64,000 nt of DNA from Macrothele yani (lineage: Eukaryota > Arthropoda > Arachnida > Araneae > Macrothelidae), in assembly GCA_039090855.1 (NCBI GenBank), contig CM077011.1:39327501-39391500 (forward strand), given 5' to 3'. Below the pieces are notes generated by a model that was given only the letters and a program-made list of their open reading frames with translations, searched no databases and was not told where the DNA came from. Positions 33,555-44,717 of this stretch are shown here, piece after piece (position 1 is the stretch's first letter; the number at the start of each line of letters is the position of its first letter). A program made the translations under genes and the position numbers.

Positions 33555-33895
33555 TCGCCGCTTTTGACTCAGTCTATCTCGGTAATCGTGAGCGCAACAC
33601 CATTGTGCGTGGTATCATTTTAAAGCTCTCGACTAGATCTGTTCAAATATTTGAAGAACATTTCGCAGTAGTTTGAACTGAACATTTAAGAAATTGTTGT
33701 CTTGTGAACCGATGAACACTTTTGAAAATATTTATCTGGACAACCGTGAGTGCAAAACGACTGTGCATGGTATCGTTTCAAAGCTCTCGACGAGATCTAT
33801 TCAAATATATAAAGAACATATCGCAGTAGTTTAAAGTAAAAATTTTAAAGCTTGTTTTCGTGTGAACGGGTCAACACTTTCGATAGTGCCGCGGA
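33555..33895 (+). repeat. ~175-bp tandem duplication
   Basis: Two copies share TGTGC(G/A)TGGTATC, AAAGCTCTCGAC(T/G)AGATCT, TTCAAATAT, GAACAT(T/A)TCGCAGTAGTTT and CTTGTGAAC or GTGTGAAC...AACACTTT. Starts near 33560 and 33735. Possibly the 5' end of a DNA transposon, unassigned. Confidence 0.75.
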
Positions 33896-34214
33896 ATTCG
33901 CAGAATGAACGCAAGTAAAAGTGGAGAAAATCCAAACCAGAGGTAAGAGCAAGTGATGAGGAATGTAAGAAGACCAAAAAGATTGCAGCGCAACGAACTA
34001 CAGAGTATTGAGAATCATTTCAAAATTTAGTTGATTTCAACTTTCCTATCTGCAAGTCATAATACTACGTTCCAAACTGAAGGCTTAATCAGAACTGAAC
34101 CTACCTGTTTTTTTCTAAGCTTTGCCAATACATTATTAGTATCTGCCTCTAAGATGATAGATAAGAAATTATTTACTGAGAAAATTTCAAAATTATCTGC
34201 AATTGTTGACTCTG

Positions 34215-34600
34215 TAGACAGGGACATCGCCAAGAGGGTGCGAAGGTGGGCTAAAAACAAAACAAAGAAACAGGTAGGCTTGCCCACCCTAAAATTTTTC
34301 TGGCGCACCCAGTTCAAAATGTTCCATTTTTCATTTTTTTTTTACTTTGAAATATAATCTGGACTTTGCCGAGTAATAACAAGTCCCGTGTTTTTCGTCG
34401 TATAGCCCCACGTATTTCACACCATAGGAAGTCCGTATTTTACTTCTTCGTGAAAAAGGTATCAAACATGGCTTTACGGATGCTAATCCGTAGGGCAATG
34501 AAAATTTAAATTGTTCTCCAACCTTCCGAATTCTTATTTTAAGCCTTTATTTCATGTATATAGGCCCAGGCGCGAATGAGGAAGGTGGATAGGAATGCAA
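34215..34600 (+). repeat. Dispersed hAT-end-like repeat, copy 1
   Basis: Begins CAGGGACATCGCCAAGAGGG and contains GGTGGGCT...GCCCACCCT inverted segments, then CACCCAGTTCAAAATGTTCC, AAATATAATCTGGACTTTGC, TTTTTCGTCGTATAGCCCCA and GGCGCGAATGAGGAAGGTGG. The same series recurs at 49155-49745. The CAGGGRCGTCGCCA(A)G start and GTGGGC/GCCCAC symmetry resemble hAT termini; no transposase is attached. Confidence 0.6.
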
Positions 34601-35499
34601 GAGATTAGAATAAGTCTTCCTGAGATGGCTGCTTCTAAGAGTCCTATAAAAAAATTCTTTCTTTGTCGGAGAGCGCTTTCGGTGCGAAACGTTTCCCATA
34701 AAATTTTGAACTTTTTTTAAGACAAAAGTGTGCCACTAGAGGGCGTAAGTTCACGTTTCCGTTTTCATCATGTCTGCAGAAAGGGAAAATTTCGTAAATC
34801 GAAGGAAAATGATATTTCATGGAAATAGTGGCGTATCTTGGCTCCGAGACATAGGCTACCCTCCCCCTCCTCCCCACACACACATCGTATAGTTGTTGTT
34901 TTTTTAAATTGCGAAGTATAATTTTTAATTTTTAAGTAATAGAAGTAACATTTTTTCTAAATTTTAGGTGTATGCTATTGCTAACATATAAATATGAGGA
35001 CTACGCTTTGAACACTTATTTGTACATGAACTCCATCCTTCTGAATACTTTATTGTACATGAACTCCATTCTTCTTTCCTTTTGTGGGAACTTGAGTGTT
35101 ACGTTTTGATAAAATGTTTCTTCGGAGCCATTTCAGTATTTAAAAAGAATGTTTCTCTCTGTAATGATTGATGAAGAAAATTCGTGCCAAATAAGATGTA
35201 TATAAGAAATGACTACAAACTGCCGAATGCACAATGAAAACCCTTCAAGTCTCACACTAAAGGATGTTAATTTATTTACAGATTAAAACACATAGTTAAA
35301 AACTTAATAGGGGGAGCTCTTTCAGAATTACTTTAATTCCATCCTCAGGCCGCGAGTACTAGATGTCCCAGACAAGTAGACATATATATAGTCAGAAATA
35401 CAGTTCGTTGAACCGCGGATAACATCACTATTGCCACATACAATAAAAGAAACCCTGAAAAGTAAGGAATATTAACAATCTTATCTTCGGCTCAGTCAT
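34601..35499. other. No gene seen
   Basis: AT-rich. A short direct repeat TTGTACATGAACTCCATYCTTCT occurs twice near 35022 and 35052. No coding homology recognised. Confidence 0.45.
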
Positions 35500-35639
35500 T
35501 CGGGGTGGTGCAAAGTCTCTTGAGAAGTGTAAGCCAAGGGCGGGGTATGAACACAGGCAGGTCTTCGTTACAGCAACCTGATGAAGCTTCAATGATACAT
35601 AAACTTTCCGCAAACAGCAGGGAATGTCGATTTGAAGGT

Positions 35640-36108
35640 ATAGTCAAGATAACTGTCTGGTTCTAATCAGGTTCATGATAACCAGAAGCCACAGTACGTG
35701 TCAGAGCAATAGAAGTCAGTTAAACATGTGAGGCGTACTTACGTTTTGACAGGCGGATTTGAAGTTGTAATCAAGATAACTGTCTGGTTTCAATCAGGTT
35801 CATGATAACCAGAAGCAACAGTACGTGTCAGATCAGTAGAAGTCAGTTAAGCACGTAAGGCGTACTTACGTTTTGACAGGCGGATTTGAATTTGTAATCA
35901 AGATAACTGTCTGGTTCTAATCAGGTTCATGATAACCAGAAGCAACAGTACGTGTCAGAGCAGTAGAAGTCAGTTAAACATGTGAGGCGTACTTACGTTT
36001 TGACAGGCGGATTTGAAGTTGTAATCAAGATAACTGTCTAGTTTCAATCAGGTTCATGATAACCAGAAGCAACAGTACGTGTCAGATCAGTAGAAGTCTG
36101 TTAAGCAC
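35640..36108 (-). repeat. 127-bp array, left part (~4 copies)
   Basis: The (A/T)GTGAGGCGTACTTACGTT anchor falls at 35729, 35856 and 35983 (spacing 127). Units include TCAAGATAACTGTCTGGTT, TCAGGTTCATGATAACCAG, AAGCAACAGTACGTGTCAGA and GTAGAAGTCAGTTAAGCACG. On the minus strand each encodes RLSEHKYALRVG- and VASGYHEPDWNQ-type GIY-YIG C-terminal sequence. It stops at TTAAGCAC (36101-36108), the left TSD of FB1. Confidence 0.95.
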
Positions 36109-36365
36109 GGGTCTGGTTCATTTGCCCGACGTTTACTTCACCGAAGGGTCACTTGACCGAAAATCACTTCACCGAAAAAATTGTTTCACCGAAAGATCAC
36201 TTGATCGAAGCGTTCATTTCACCGAAGGGTCACTTGATCGAAAGGTACATTTCACCGAAGGGTCACTTGATCGAAAAGTTCATTTCACCGAAAGGTCTCT
36301 TTACCTAAAAGTTCATTTCATCGAAAGGTCATTTCACCGAAGGGTCAGTTTATCGAAAACGCTAG
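36109..36365 (+). repeat. FB1 left terminal module, ~16/17-bp repeats
   Basis: Alternates GTCACTTGATCGAAAA-type (16 bp) and GTTCATTTCACCGAAAG-type (17 bp) units, giving a 33-bp dimer. It translates as HFTEGSLDRKV repeats by coincidence of length. Confidence 0.92.
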
Positions 36366-36479
36366 ATTTCATTACAGGATCTGTTGAAGCATGGTGCAAG
36401 TTTGACAGACAGACCACCGAAACGTTAGGGGATCATACTCAAATTGCACTTTTGATTTCTCCGTGTCACAGAGAACGCA

Positions 36480-37840
36480 AAGATTTAGTTTTAAGGCAAA
36501 AATAATTAATTTTAAGTCCCTATGCCTCGGCCTAGGCCTTTTTAGCAAGTTTTATCATGTTCATACGTTTTTCATAAAAATCATGTTCAGTGCTCATGTT
36601 CATAAATAGTTTACATGAAAAGTCAAGTTAATAACGTTGCACATTTATTCAGGCAAAAAAGAATCAATATTAGGGCCGTAGGCCTCGCTTAGGCCTTTTT
36701 AGCAAATTTTAACCGTGCGTGCTCATGTTCATAAGGTTTACATAACAACTCAAGTTAATGATGTTGTACACTTATTTAGGCCAAAAGAATCAGTCATAAA
36801 GCCCACGGCCTCGGCTTAGGCCCTTTTAGAAAATTTTAATCCTGCATGCTCATATTTATAAGGTTTACATAAAATGTCAAGTTAATAATGTCGCACATTT
36901 ATTCAGGCAAAAAGAATCAATATTAGTGCCGTAGGCCTAGCTTAGGCCTTTTTAGCAAATTTTAACGGTGCGTGCTCATGTTCATAAGGTTTACATAAAA
37001 AATCAAGTTAATGATGTTACACATTTTTTCAGGCAAAAAGACGTAGGCCTCGCTTAGGCCTTTTTAGCAAATTTTAACCGTGCGTGCTCATGTTCATAAG
37101 GTTTACATAAAAAATCAAGTTAATGATGTTACACATTTTTTCAGGCAAAAAGAATCAATTTTAGGGCCCTTGGCCTCCGCTTAGGCCTTTTTAGCAAATT
37201 TTAATCGTGCGTGCTCATATTTATAAGGTTTACGCAAAAAGTCAAGTTAATAATGTTGCACATTTATTCAGGCAAAAAAGAATCAGTCTTAAAGCCCTAG
37301 GCCTCCGCTTAGGCCTTTTTAGCAAATTTTAATCGTGCGTGCTCATATTTATAAGGTTTACGCAAAAAGTTAAGTTAATAATGTTGCACATTTATTCAGG
37401 CAAAAAAGAATCAATATTAGGGCCGTAGGCCTCGCTTAGGACATTTTAGCAAATTTTAACCGTGCGTGCTTATGTTCATAACGTTTACATAACAACTCAA
37501 GTTAATGATGTTGTACACTTATTCAGGCCAAAAGAATCAGTCTTTAAAGCCCTAGGCCTCGGCTTAGGCCTTTTTAGAAAATTTTAATCCTGCTTGCTCA
37601 TATTTATAAGGTTTACATAAAATGTCAACTTAATAATGTCGCACATTTATTCAGGCAAAAAGAATAAATTTTAGGGCCCTAGGCCTCCGCATAGGCCTTT
37701 TTAGCAAATTTTAATAGTGCGTGCTCATATTTATAAGGTTTACGCAAAAAGTCAAGTTAATAATGTTGCACATTTATTGAGACAAAAAAGATTCAATTTT
37801 AGGGCCCTAAGCCTCGGCTTAGGCCTTTTTAGGAACTCTA
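36480..37840 (+). repeat. FB1 left arm, ~127-bp repeats (about 11 copies)
   Basis: The unit contains TTAGGCCTTTTTAGCAAATT, TTAACCGTGCGTGCTCATG, TTCATAAGGTTTACATAA, CAAGTTAATGATGTTGYACA and TTATTCAGGCAAAAAGAATC. AGGCCTTTTTAG anchors at 36691, 36818, 36944, 37056, 37183 and 37311 give 126-128 bp spacing, with one short unit of 112 bp. Confidence 0.95.
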
Positions 37841-38790
37841 AACGAATTTCGCGAAAACGTTCCATGTAAGCCAAGCGAGAATTGTGCTTTAATTTGAAGA
37901 AATTAATTGCCAATGATCCGAGGTACACTTGGTTTGAGGGAACTGTACCCACAACTTCCGTAGTATTATATTCTGTGCCGCTGGAGTCTGTCAGTGTATC
38001 CAGGATGTTCCCCTTGAAGTGTCTGCGAAGTCCGTGAGCTTTGGGAGGGGCTTTCCCCCAAAATGTTAAAATGGACGTAGAGCTGTAAACATTAGAACCT
38101 TGCTTTATATAATGATTCTGTACACGATCACGAATTTTCAGGAGGGTGGGACGAATTCACCCTCCCCCAAGTTTCTAAGAGCGCAGACAGGTGTTCAAGG
38201 TAAGGGATTTGCTCGCAATTTCTATGCTTCATGTTGTGTTTAGTGCCAAACTATGTATGCCCTTCCCCCTCCCCCAGAAATTTGGTGAAGTCTGTAAAAG
38301 GGATACGAGGTGCTTGGTTTTGAGGGCTCTACCCCCAACTTCCGTAATTTTATATTCTGGACCTCTGGAGTCGGTCATCAGTGTATCCTCGATGTTACCC
38401 CTGAAGAGCTCTTGGAAACGGGGGGGGAGTTCAGTTTCACTCCACATTCCTGAAAATTCGTGGTCGTGTACAGAATCATTATATAAAGCATGGGTCTAAT
38501 GTTTACAGCTCTACGTCCATTTTAACATTTTGGGGGATAGCCAACCCCCCCCCCCCCCCAAGATGACGGACCTCGCGGACGCTTCAAGGGGAACATCCTG
38601 GATACACTGACAGACTCCAGCGGCCCCGAACATAATATTACGGAAGTTGGGGGTACACCCTCCCAAAACTAGGTGTACCTCGGATCCTCGGCAATTTTTT
38701 CTTCAAATTAAAGTGCAATTCTCGCCTCGCTTGGCTTACATGGACCGTTTTCGCGAAATGCGTTTGGAGTTCCCAATTCAGTTCTCAATA
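37841..38790. repeat. FB1 centre: inverted segment plus a direct copy
   Basis: 37841-38150 (ACGAATTTCGCGAAAACGTT CCATGTAAGCC ... TGTACACGATCACGAATTTT) is repeated in inverse order at about 38450-38780. The intervening piece carries a third copy, in direct orientation, of the GGTACACTTGGTTTGAGGGA ... GTGTATCCAGGATGTTCCCC block (about 38307-38406). Poly-C/poly-G runs occur near 38265, 38419 and 38546. Short frames here are not genes. Confidence 0.85.
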
Positions 38791-38829
38791 TATGCCCAGA
38801 AACGGCAATCTTTAACCCCCCCCCCTCTT

Positions 38830-40720
38830 GATTTTTTTAACTTGACATTTTATGTAAACTTATGAACAAGCAAGATTAGAATTTTCTAAAAACGCCTAAG
38901 CTAAAAAAAAAAAAAAAAAAAGCCCTAAGGGCAATAAAATTTATTCTTTTTTGCCTTAATAAATGTGCAACATTATTAACTTATTAACTTGACATTTTAT
39001 GTAAACTTATAAACCAGCAAGATTAGAATTTTCTAAAAACGCCTAAGCTAAAAAAAAAAAAAGGCCTAAGGGCAATAAAATTGATTCTTTTTTGCCTGAA
39101 TAAATGTGCAACATTATTAACTTGACATTTTATGTAAACCTTATGAATATGAGCACGCTCGATTAAAATGTTCTAAAAAGGCCTAAGCTGACCTTGGGCC
39201 CTAAAATTGATTCTTTTTTGCCTGAATACATGTGCAACATTATTAACTTGACTTTTTACGTAAACCTTATGAATATGAGCACGCACGATTAAAATTTGCG
39301 ATAAAGGCCTAAGCCGAGGTCTAGGGCCCTAAAATTGATTATTTTTGCCAGAAAAATGTGTAACATTATTAACTTTACTTTTTATGTAAAGCTTATGAAC
39401 ATGAGCAAGCACGATTAAAATTTGCTAAAAAGGCCTAAGCGAGGCCTACGGCCCTAATATTGATTCTTTTTTGCCTGAATAAATGGGCGACATTATTAAC
39501 TTGACATTTTATGTAAACCTTATAAATATGAGCACGCACGATTACAATTTTCTAAAAAGGCCTAAGCCGAGACCTAGGGCTTTAAGACTGATTCTTTTGG
39601 CCTGAATAAGTGTACAACATCATTAACTTGAGTTGTTATGTAAACCTTATGAATATGAGCACGCACGATTAAAATCTGCTAAAAAGGCCTAAGCCGAGGC
39701 CTAGAGCCCTAAACTTGATTCTTTTAGCCTGAAAAGTGTGCAACATCATTAACTTGAGTTTTTAGGTTAACCTATGAACATGAGCACGTACCGTTATTAT
39801 TTTCTAAAAAGGCCTAAGCTGAGGCCTAGGACCTTAAAATTGATTCTTTTTGCCTGAAAAAAATTGCAACATTATTAACTTGACTTTTTATGTAAAGCTT
39901 ATGAACATGAGCAAGCACAATTAAAATGTTCTAAAAAGGCCTAAGCTGAGACCTAGGGCCCTAAAATTGATTCTTTTTTGCCTGAAAAATTGTGTAACAT
40001 TATTAACTTTACTATTTATGTAAAGCTTATGAACATGAGCAAGCACAATTAAAATTTTCTAAAAAGGCCTAAGCTGAGACCTAGGGCCCTAAAATTGATT
40101 CTTTTTTGCCTGAAAAAATGTGTAACATTATTAACTTTACTATTTATGTAAAGCTTATGAACATGAGCAAGCACGATTAAAATTTGCTAAAAAGGCCTGA
40201 GCGAGGCCTATGGCCCTAATATTGATTCTTTTTTGCCTCAATAAATGTGCGACATTATTAACTTGACATTTTATGTAAACCTTATAAATATGAGCACGCA
40301 GGATTAAAATTTTCTAAAAAGGCCTAAAACGAGGCCAAGGGCTTTAAGACTGATTCTTTTGGCCTGAATAAGAGTACAACATCATTAACTTTAGTTTTTA
40401 TGTAAACCTTATAAACATGAGCACGCACGGTTTATATTTTCTAAAAAGGCCTAAGCCGAGGCCTAGGGCCCAAAAATTGATTCTTTTTTGCCTGAATAAA
40501 TGTGCAACATTATTAGCTGGACATTTTACGTAAACCTTATGAATATAAGCACGCACGATTAAAATGTTCTAAAAAGGCCTAAACCGAGGCTAAGGGCCCT
40601 AAAACTGATTTTTTTGTCTAAATAAGTGTGTTTACATAACAACTCATTAACTTGAGTTGTTATGTAAACTTCATGAATATGAGCTCGGGGGATTAAAATT
40701 TGGCAAAAAGGCACAGGTCT
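38830..40720 (-). repeat. FB1 right arm, ~127-bp repeats (about 15 copies)
   Basis: Reverse complement of the left-arm unit. CTAAAAAGGCCT anchors at 39425, 39552, 39679, 39804, 39931, 40059 and 40187 give 125-128 bp spacing. Two outer units contain long A-runs (38905, 39050). Confidence 0.95.
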
Positions 40721-40869
40721 ATCTATGACTTATAATTAATGTTATATTTCGAAAAACCTACTTATGGGGAGGTGTTTAAAAGAAATTAAAAGTGTATTTT
40801 TTATACAATCCAATAATGTTTAGGTGACCAGTTTTTTAAAAACCAGCACCATACTCCAACAGATCTATA

Positions 40870-41124
40870 ACAACAAAATTCTAAGTTTTCGATAAACTGA
40901 CCATTCGGTGAAATGATCTTTCGATATAATGAACTTTTAGGTAAAGTAAAAATCCTTCGGTGAAATGAACTTTTCGATCAAGTGTCCTTTCGATGAAATG
41001 AACTTTTAGGTGAAGTGATCTTTCGGTGAAATGAACTTTTCGGTCAAGTGACCCTTCGGTGAAATGTACCTTTCGATCAAGTGATTTTCGGCGAAGTGAT
41101 TTTCGGTCAAGTGAACGATACCCA
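40870..41124 (-). repeat. FB1 right terminal module
   Basis: Inverted counterpart of 36109-36365: repeated AATGAACTTTTCGATCAAGT and GAAATGAACTTTTAGGTGAA phrases, ending GAACGATACCCA before the right TSD. Confidence 0.92.
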
Positions 41125-41670
41125 TTAAGCACGTAAGGCGTACTTATGTTCTGAAAGGCGGATTTGAAATTGTAGTCAAGATAACTGTCTGGTTCCAATC
41201 AGCTTCATGATAACCAGAAGCAACAGTATGTGTCAGACCAGTAGAAGTCAGTCCAACACGTAAGGCGTACTTATGTTCTGACAGGCGGATTTGAAATTGT
41301 AGTCAAGATAACTGTCTGGTTCCAATCAGGTTCATGATAACCAGAAGCAACAGTACCTGTCAGAGCGGTAGAAGTCAGTCCAACACGTAAGGCGTAATGA
41401 TATTCTGACCGACGGATTTGAAGTTGTAATCAAGATAACTGTCTGGTTTTAATCAGGTTCATGATAACCAGGAGCAACAGTACGTGTCAGAGGAGTAGAA
41501 GTCACTCAAACACGTAAGGCGTACTTATGTTCTGACAGGCGGATCTGAAGTTGTAGTCAAGATAAATGCCTGGTTCCAATCTGGTTCATGATACCCAGAA
41601 GCAACAGTACGTGTGAGATCAGTAGAACTCAGTCCAACACGTAAGGCGTACTTATGTTCGGACAGGCGCA
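41125..41670 (-). repeat. 127-bp array, right part (~4 copies)
   Basis: TAAGGCGTA anchors at 41134, 41261, 41388, 41515 and 41642 are exactly 127 bp apart. The last merges into the single-copy GIY-YIG coding region of the Penelope element. Confidence 0.97.
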
Positions 41671-42640
41671 TTTGAATCGTACGTAATGTGGAGCCTATAT
41701 ATCTAGTGTGAAGAACCCCAGGTGTGGTGGAAACAAGCGGTACCTTATAAACTTCAAACCTAGAAAGAGATTCAACCACATCCCTATCTTTACGAACAAG
41801 AGAAAATATATTTGTAGATCGAACTCCAAAGGCAAGATGAAATTTAGAAAAAAATGTTTCAGTACATTGACAATCGGTGGAAAGTACTGAATAGCACCTA
41901 CATAACGAACAGAAACCACCTCACGTTGCAGGGTAGTAAAATTGGAGTGATTGAATTTGTAGACTAGTTTTATGACCATGTTGGTAGAATAACCATACAT
42001 ATGGGCAATTTCTAACACTTTTTTGTATACCAAGGACCGGACCCGTGACGAGGAAGAATGGGTATAAGCACGCTTTATAAGAAACCTCAACAAATTTGTG
42101 GTCCAAGGGTGGGCCGATTTGGAAGGAATAATTGCCGGTACGAAGGTAGGTTTCCTGGAAACAGCAAATTGCAAACTATTTAAATTTCGAATATGAGATA
42201 ACTTAAAGTCAAGGAATGGAAGGGAGCTGCTCGTCCAGCTCCATCGTAAAATTTATTGTAAGATATTGAGAAGACATAAAGACCATAAAATCCTGCAGCT
42301 GAACAACAGTAAAAGGCCAGAATAATAAGATGTAATGTACATATCACATATATAACAGAAGCTTTAAAGGGTAAGTAGTAAGAACGCGTTCTTCCATTTC
42401 CGGTAGAAAAAATTTAGTTAGGATGTGTGAAAAGGGTATCCCATAGGCTTTGTTTATAGATGACACCATTAAATTCGAAATAAGAGCGGGAATTCACAAG
42501 CCGCAAGGCTGATATGATAGCCGAACTCTCAGACGAAGAGAGGTTCGGAATAAGTGGAAGTTTGTTTTGAATAATATCAAGGACCAGTGGGATCGGTACG
42601 CTGTTTTCATCGTGCATTCGACAGTTTGTATTCATTTCTT
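41525..42640 (-). pseudogene. Penelope-like RT and GIY-YIG endonuclease, broken
   Basis: Minus strand, N to C: SVPIPLVLDIIQNKLPLIPN and RSYFEFNGVIYKQ (42414-42635), matching the Penelope YFxFxGxxYxQ block just before the GSPLSP motif, where a frameshift intervenes. Then QFAVSRKPTFVPAIIPSKSA and HPWTTNLLRFLIKRAYTHSS, EIAHMYGYSTNMVIKLVYKF (RT thumb region, 41930-42174). Last, TTPGVLHTRYIGSTLRTIQM and RLSEHKYALRVG (41580-41730), the GIY-YIG nuclease with RYIG preserved. The YADD catalytic core of the RT is missing between 42180 and 42414. PLEs use TERT-like reverse transcriptases. Frameshifts and the deletion make this copy inactive. Confidence 0.85.
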
Positions 42641-42834
42641 ATGTACATGCTTTTCTCTATTGACAAAACAGCCAAGTTGCTCGAATGTACATGTCCTTGT
42701 GTGGCTCTAAGACATATCTTGATTCTTTTTAACACGGAAGAACTTCTTTCGGCAGTTGCAGTTGTTGATGGAAACTTTAATATTAGGTCTGTTAATTTGT
42801 ACACTTCACTAAACAGTATGTCCAATTTATTCAA
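42607..42834 (-). pseudogene. hAT transposase C-terminal dimerisation fragment
   Basis: The minus frame contains LKFPSTTATAERSSSVLKRI followed by KICLRATQGHVHSSNLAVLS, matching the hAT dimerisation region (xPVTTATAERSFSxLKRIKTxLRxxMxxxRLxxLAxLxI). Only about 70 residues are present. It abuts the Penelope remnant at about 42620-42640, so one element probably inserted into or next to the other. Confidence 0.85.
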
Positions 42835-42840
42835 TTTTAT

Positions 42841-44254
42841 GTAACAATTATTATCACTTATTGATTAGTTTTTGTATTCATCAAGGGAATAAAACACCTT
42901 CAGTTCGTTTTTTAGTCGAGCTGTATCAAAATTTGAAGCGTAGAGTTTACGTTATGATAGTAGATGTTCAGGGAAACGTTCACAAAATTTATCAAAACAG
43001 TTCGAATCCAACAAATCCACGAATGTAAGATATAATATCATCGATTTTAATTGATTGACACTTCACCCAAACTGAAACAACTCTCGCGAAATACTTTTTC
43101 TTATGGACGGGAGCTTACGAGAGACTGAGGTAGTCCAAGTCTTCTCTTTTCTAAGCAAACAGTTGCCCAAAAGAATGGCCCATTCCCCTCCACCCGCTCA
43201 TTCATGTTGTCATAGAAATGCTAGCAGGCGATCGTATGGAAGGTCTCCGAATTAGAACAACGAAGAGTCTGGAAGAGCTAGTTGGGACTCTGGAAGAGTT
43301 GGTTGGGACTCTGAAAGAGCTGGGTTGATCTTTTATCTCCAGACTGAGTCAAAGAAGCGAATCCACACGCGTTTTTTTTTCGCAGCGAAAGCATCGACAT
43401 ATCTGAACGCCGTTGATAAATGCCTTATTTGTGTATATTTAATTAACTTTCATTTGTGTGTATTTAATTGACTTTTATTTGTGCATTCTCTGGGCTTCGC
43501 AGCTAGCCTACTAGCTTCGAATATACGCTACTGCATGGAAAGTAGTATTGAACTAAGGTTTTTAATTTTAGTTTTTTGGATTAAAGCATTATTTAAAATG
43601 TAAACTTCCAGATCTTAGCAATTGTGTCCACTTATTTTTGTTTCTTTGTTTTGCTAAATGCACAGTTTTAATCGGCTAAACGGAAGTTTAAAAACCAGTG
43701 AAATCAGACTAAATACGCTGCATGATTTATGCGTTTTCTCCTTCCTTTTTAATTGTTATACAACAGCTCGGTGATAATACACATTCTGAAGTTTATTCTT
43801 TCAGTCCGCTTTAGGAAAAACTGGATTGCCAGTGAAACCCTGCTGCGTAGAAAAGTCTTTTAATCACTTACGGGTTTAGCCATCAACGCAAGATAATGAA
43901 TTACCTGTCAGGCTTAGTGGTGATGATAACACTGTTTCAGAAAGTACATCATTGTAGCGCTGCAAAGCTGTTTCTTTTCATTTTTTTGACACAATGATGC
44001 TTAAAAAGAAAACCACATGATTATTAAAGAAGAATATTCTGAGCATGCAACTCAGCGTGAAGCAGATACTCATAAAGTACCTCGTATGCCCATGAATCTC
44101 TAATGCTTAGAAATATTTTAGCTTTGAATATTTCCTTACTCAAATAACGAAGCCATCGTTAAATACAAATTTAGGGATATTTCACCATTTTCGTTTCTAT
44201 AAAGATCGATGCAAACATTTTTTCAATTCATTTCCAAGTAAGTTTTAAGGAACT
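42841..44254. other. No gene seen
   Basis: About 1.4 kb without recognisable coding or RNA features. A short repeat TGGAAGAGCTRGTTGGGACTC occurs near 43270-43315. Confidence 0.5.
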
Positions 44255-44445
44255 GTGAGGTGCCTGCGTCGCAGGACACACATGAGATAAAGGCAGATAG
44301 CAGTGAAAGCACTGTGTATAGTATAGTGCAGAGCACTCGGAGCTCGGTAGCCGAGAGTTGGGGTTCGAATCCAGCCAGTGGTGCCCATATAAGTAATTAT
44401 AGGAAGGGGGATAAGAAAATCCCTTACCTCCTTCAAGGATGTCAA
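44255..44445 (+). mobile_element. SINE-B copy 1
   Basis: Contains GACACACATGAGATAAAGGC AGATAGCAGTGAAAGC, a tRNA-like head with box B GGTTCGAATCC (about 44363) and a GGGGATAAGAAAATCCCTTA tail segment. The same ATGAGATAA(A/T)GGCAGATAGCAGTGA leader occurs at 46265 and, more diverged, at 49440. Confidence 0.7.
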
Positions 44446-44625
44446 ACATTTTAGTAAATGTACAAAATAATACAACAAAAATTATTGATACTATCAATCA
44501 TTAATAACTTATTATTTTTAAAAATGCTTTAAAAAACGTTTCGTCTACTTTAGTGTTTTAAATTTATCAAACATTTGGCTATAATAACGGCTAGGGGGCT
44601 CTCAGCCCCCCCCCTACCCTATATG

Positions 44626-44690
44626 GGCGCCCTTGAATCCAGCCCCTGGCATAAAAAATGCTGGAGAAATTTACTTCGCCATATTGTCCC
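44626..44690 (+). mobile_element. SINE-B tail fragment beside the 48-bp array
   Basis: GAATCCAGCCCCTGGCATAA AAAATGCTGGAGAAATTTAC TTCGCC matches the 3' half of SINE-B copy 2 (46345-46395). The head is missing. Confidence 0.65.
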
Positions 44691-44717
44691 CCGAATTTCC
44701 AGGATGGTCTGCCTGTT

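Larger units (their letters stand above)
36109..41124. mobile_element. FB1: 5.0 kb foldback element
   Basis: It is flanked by the 8-bp TSD TTAAGCAC (36101-36108, 41125-41132) inside the Penelope 127-bp array, whose intact units contain TTAAGCACGTAAGGCG uninterrupted. The left end is GGGTCTGGTTCATTTGCCCG; the inverted right end is TGGGTATCGTTCACTTGACC. Almost the entire element is palindromic: a terminal module of ~16-bp repeats, ~127-bp repeats, an inner inverted segment, a ~0.3 kb centre, then the same in reverse. No transposase ORF. The architecture is that of Drosophila FB-type foldback transposons, which are mobilised in trans. The superfamily of the enzyme is unknown; 8-bp TSDs fit hAT and related groups. 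Confidence 0.88.
35500..42640 (-). mobile_element. Penelope-like element, GIY-YIG segment amplified, split by FB1
   Basis: Read leftwards: RT at 42640-41790, GIY-YIG endonuclease at 41779-41525, then a 127-bp tandem array that continues on the far side of a 5 kb foldback insertion (to 35640). A putative C-terminal tail follows (about 35640-35500, encoding ASSGC-NEDLPVFIPRPWLT-like sequence, compare the family's NFNRxxG..SxxWLPL ending). Array units on both sides of the foldback match in phase and sequence, so this was one element before FB1 entered. Confidence 0.75.
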
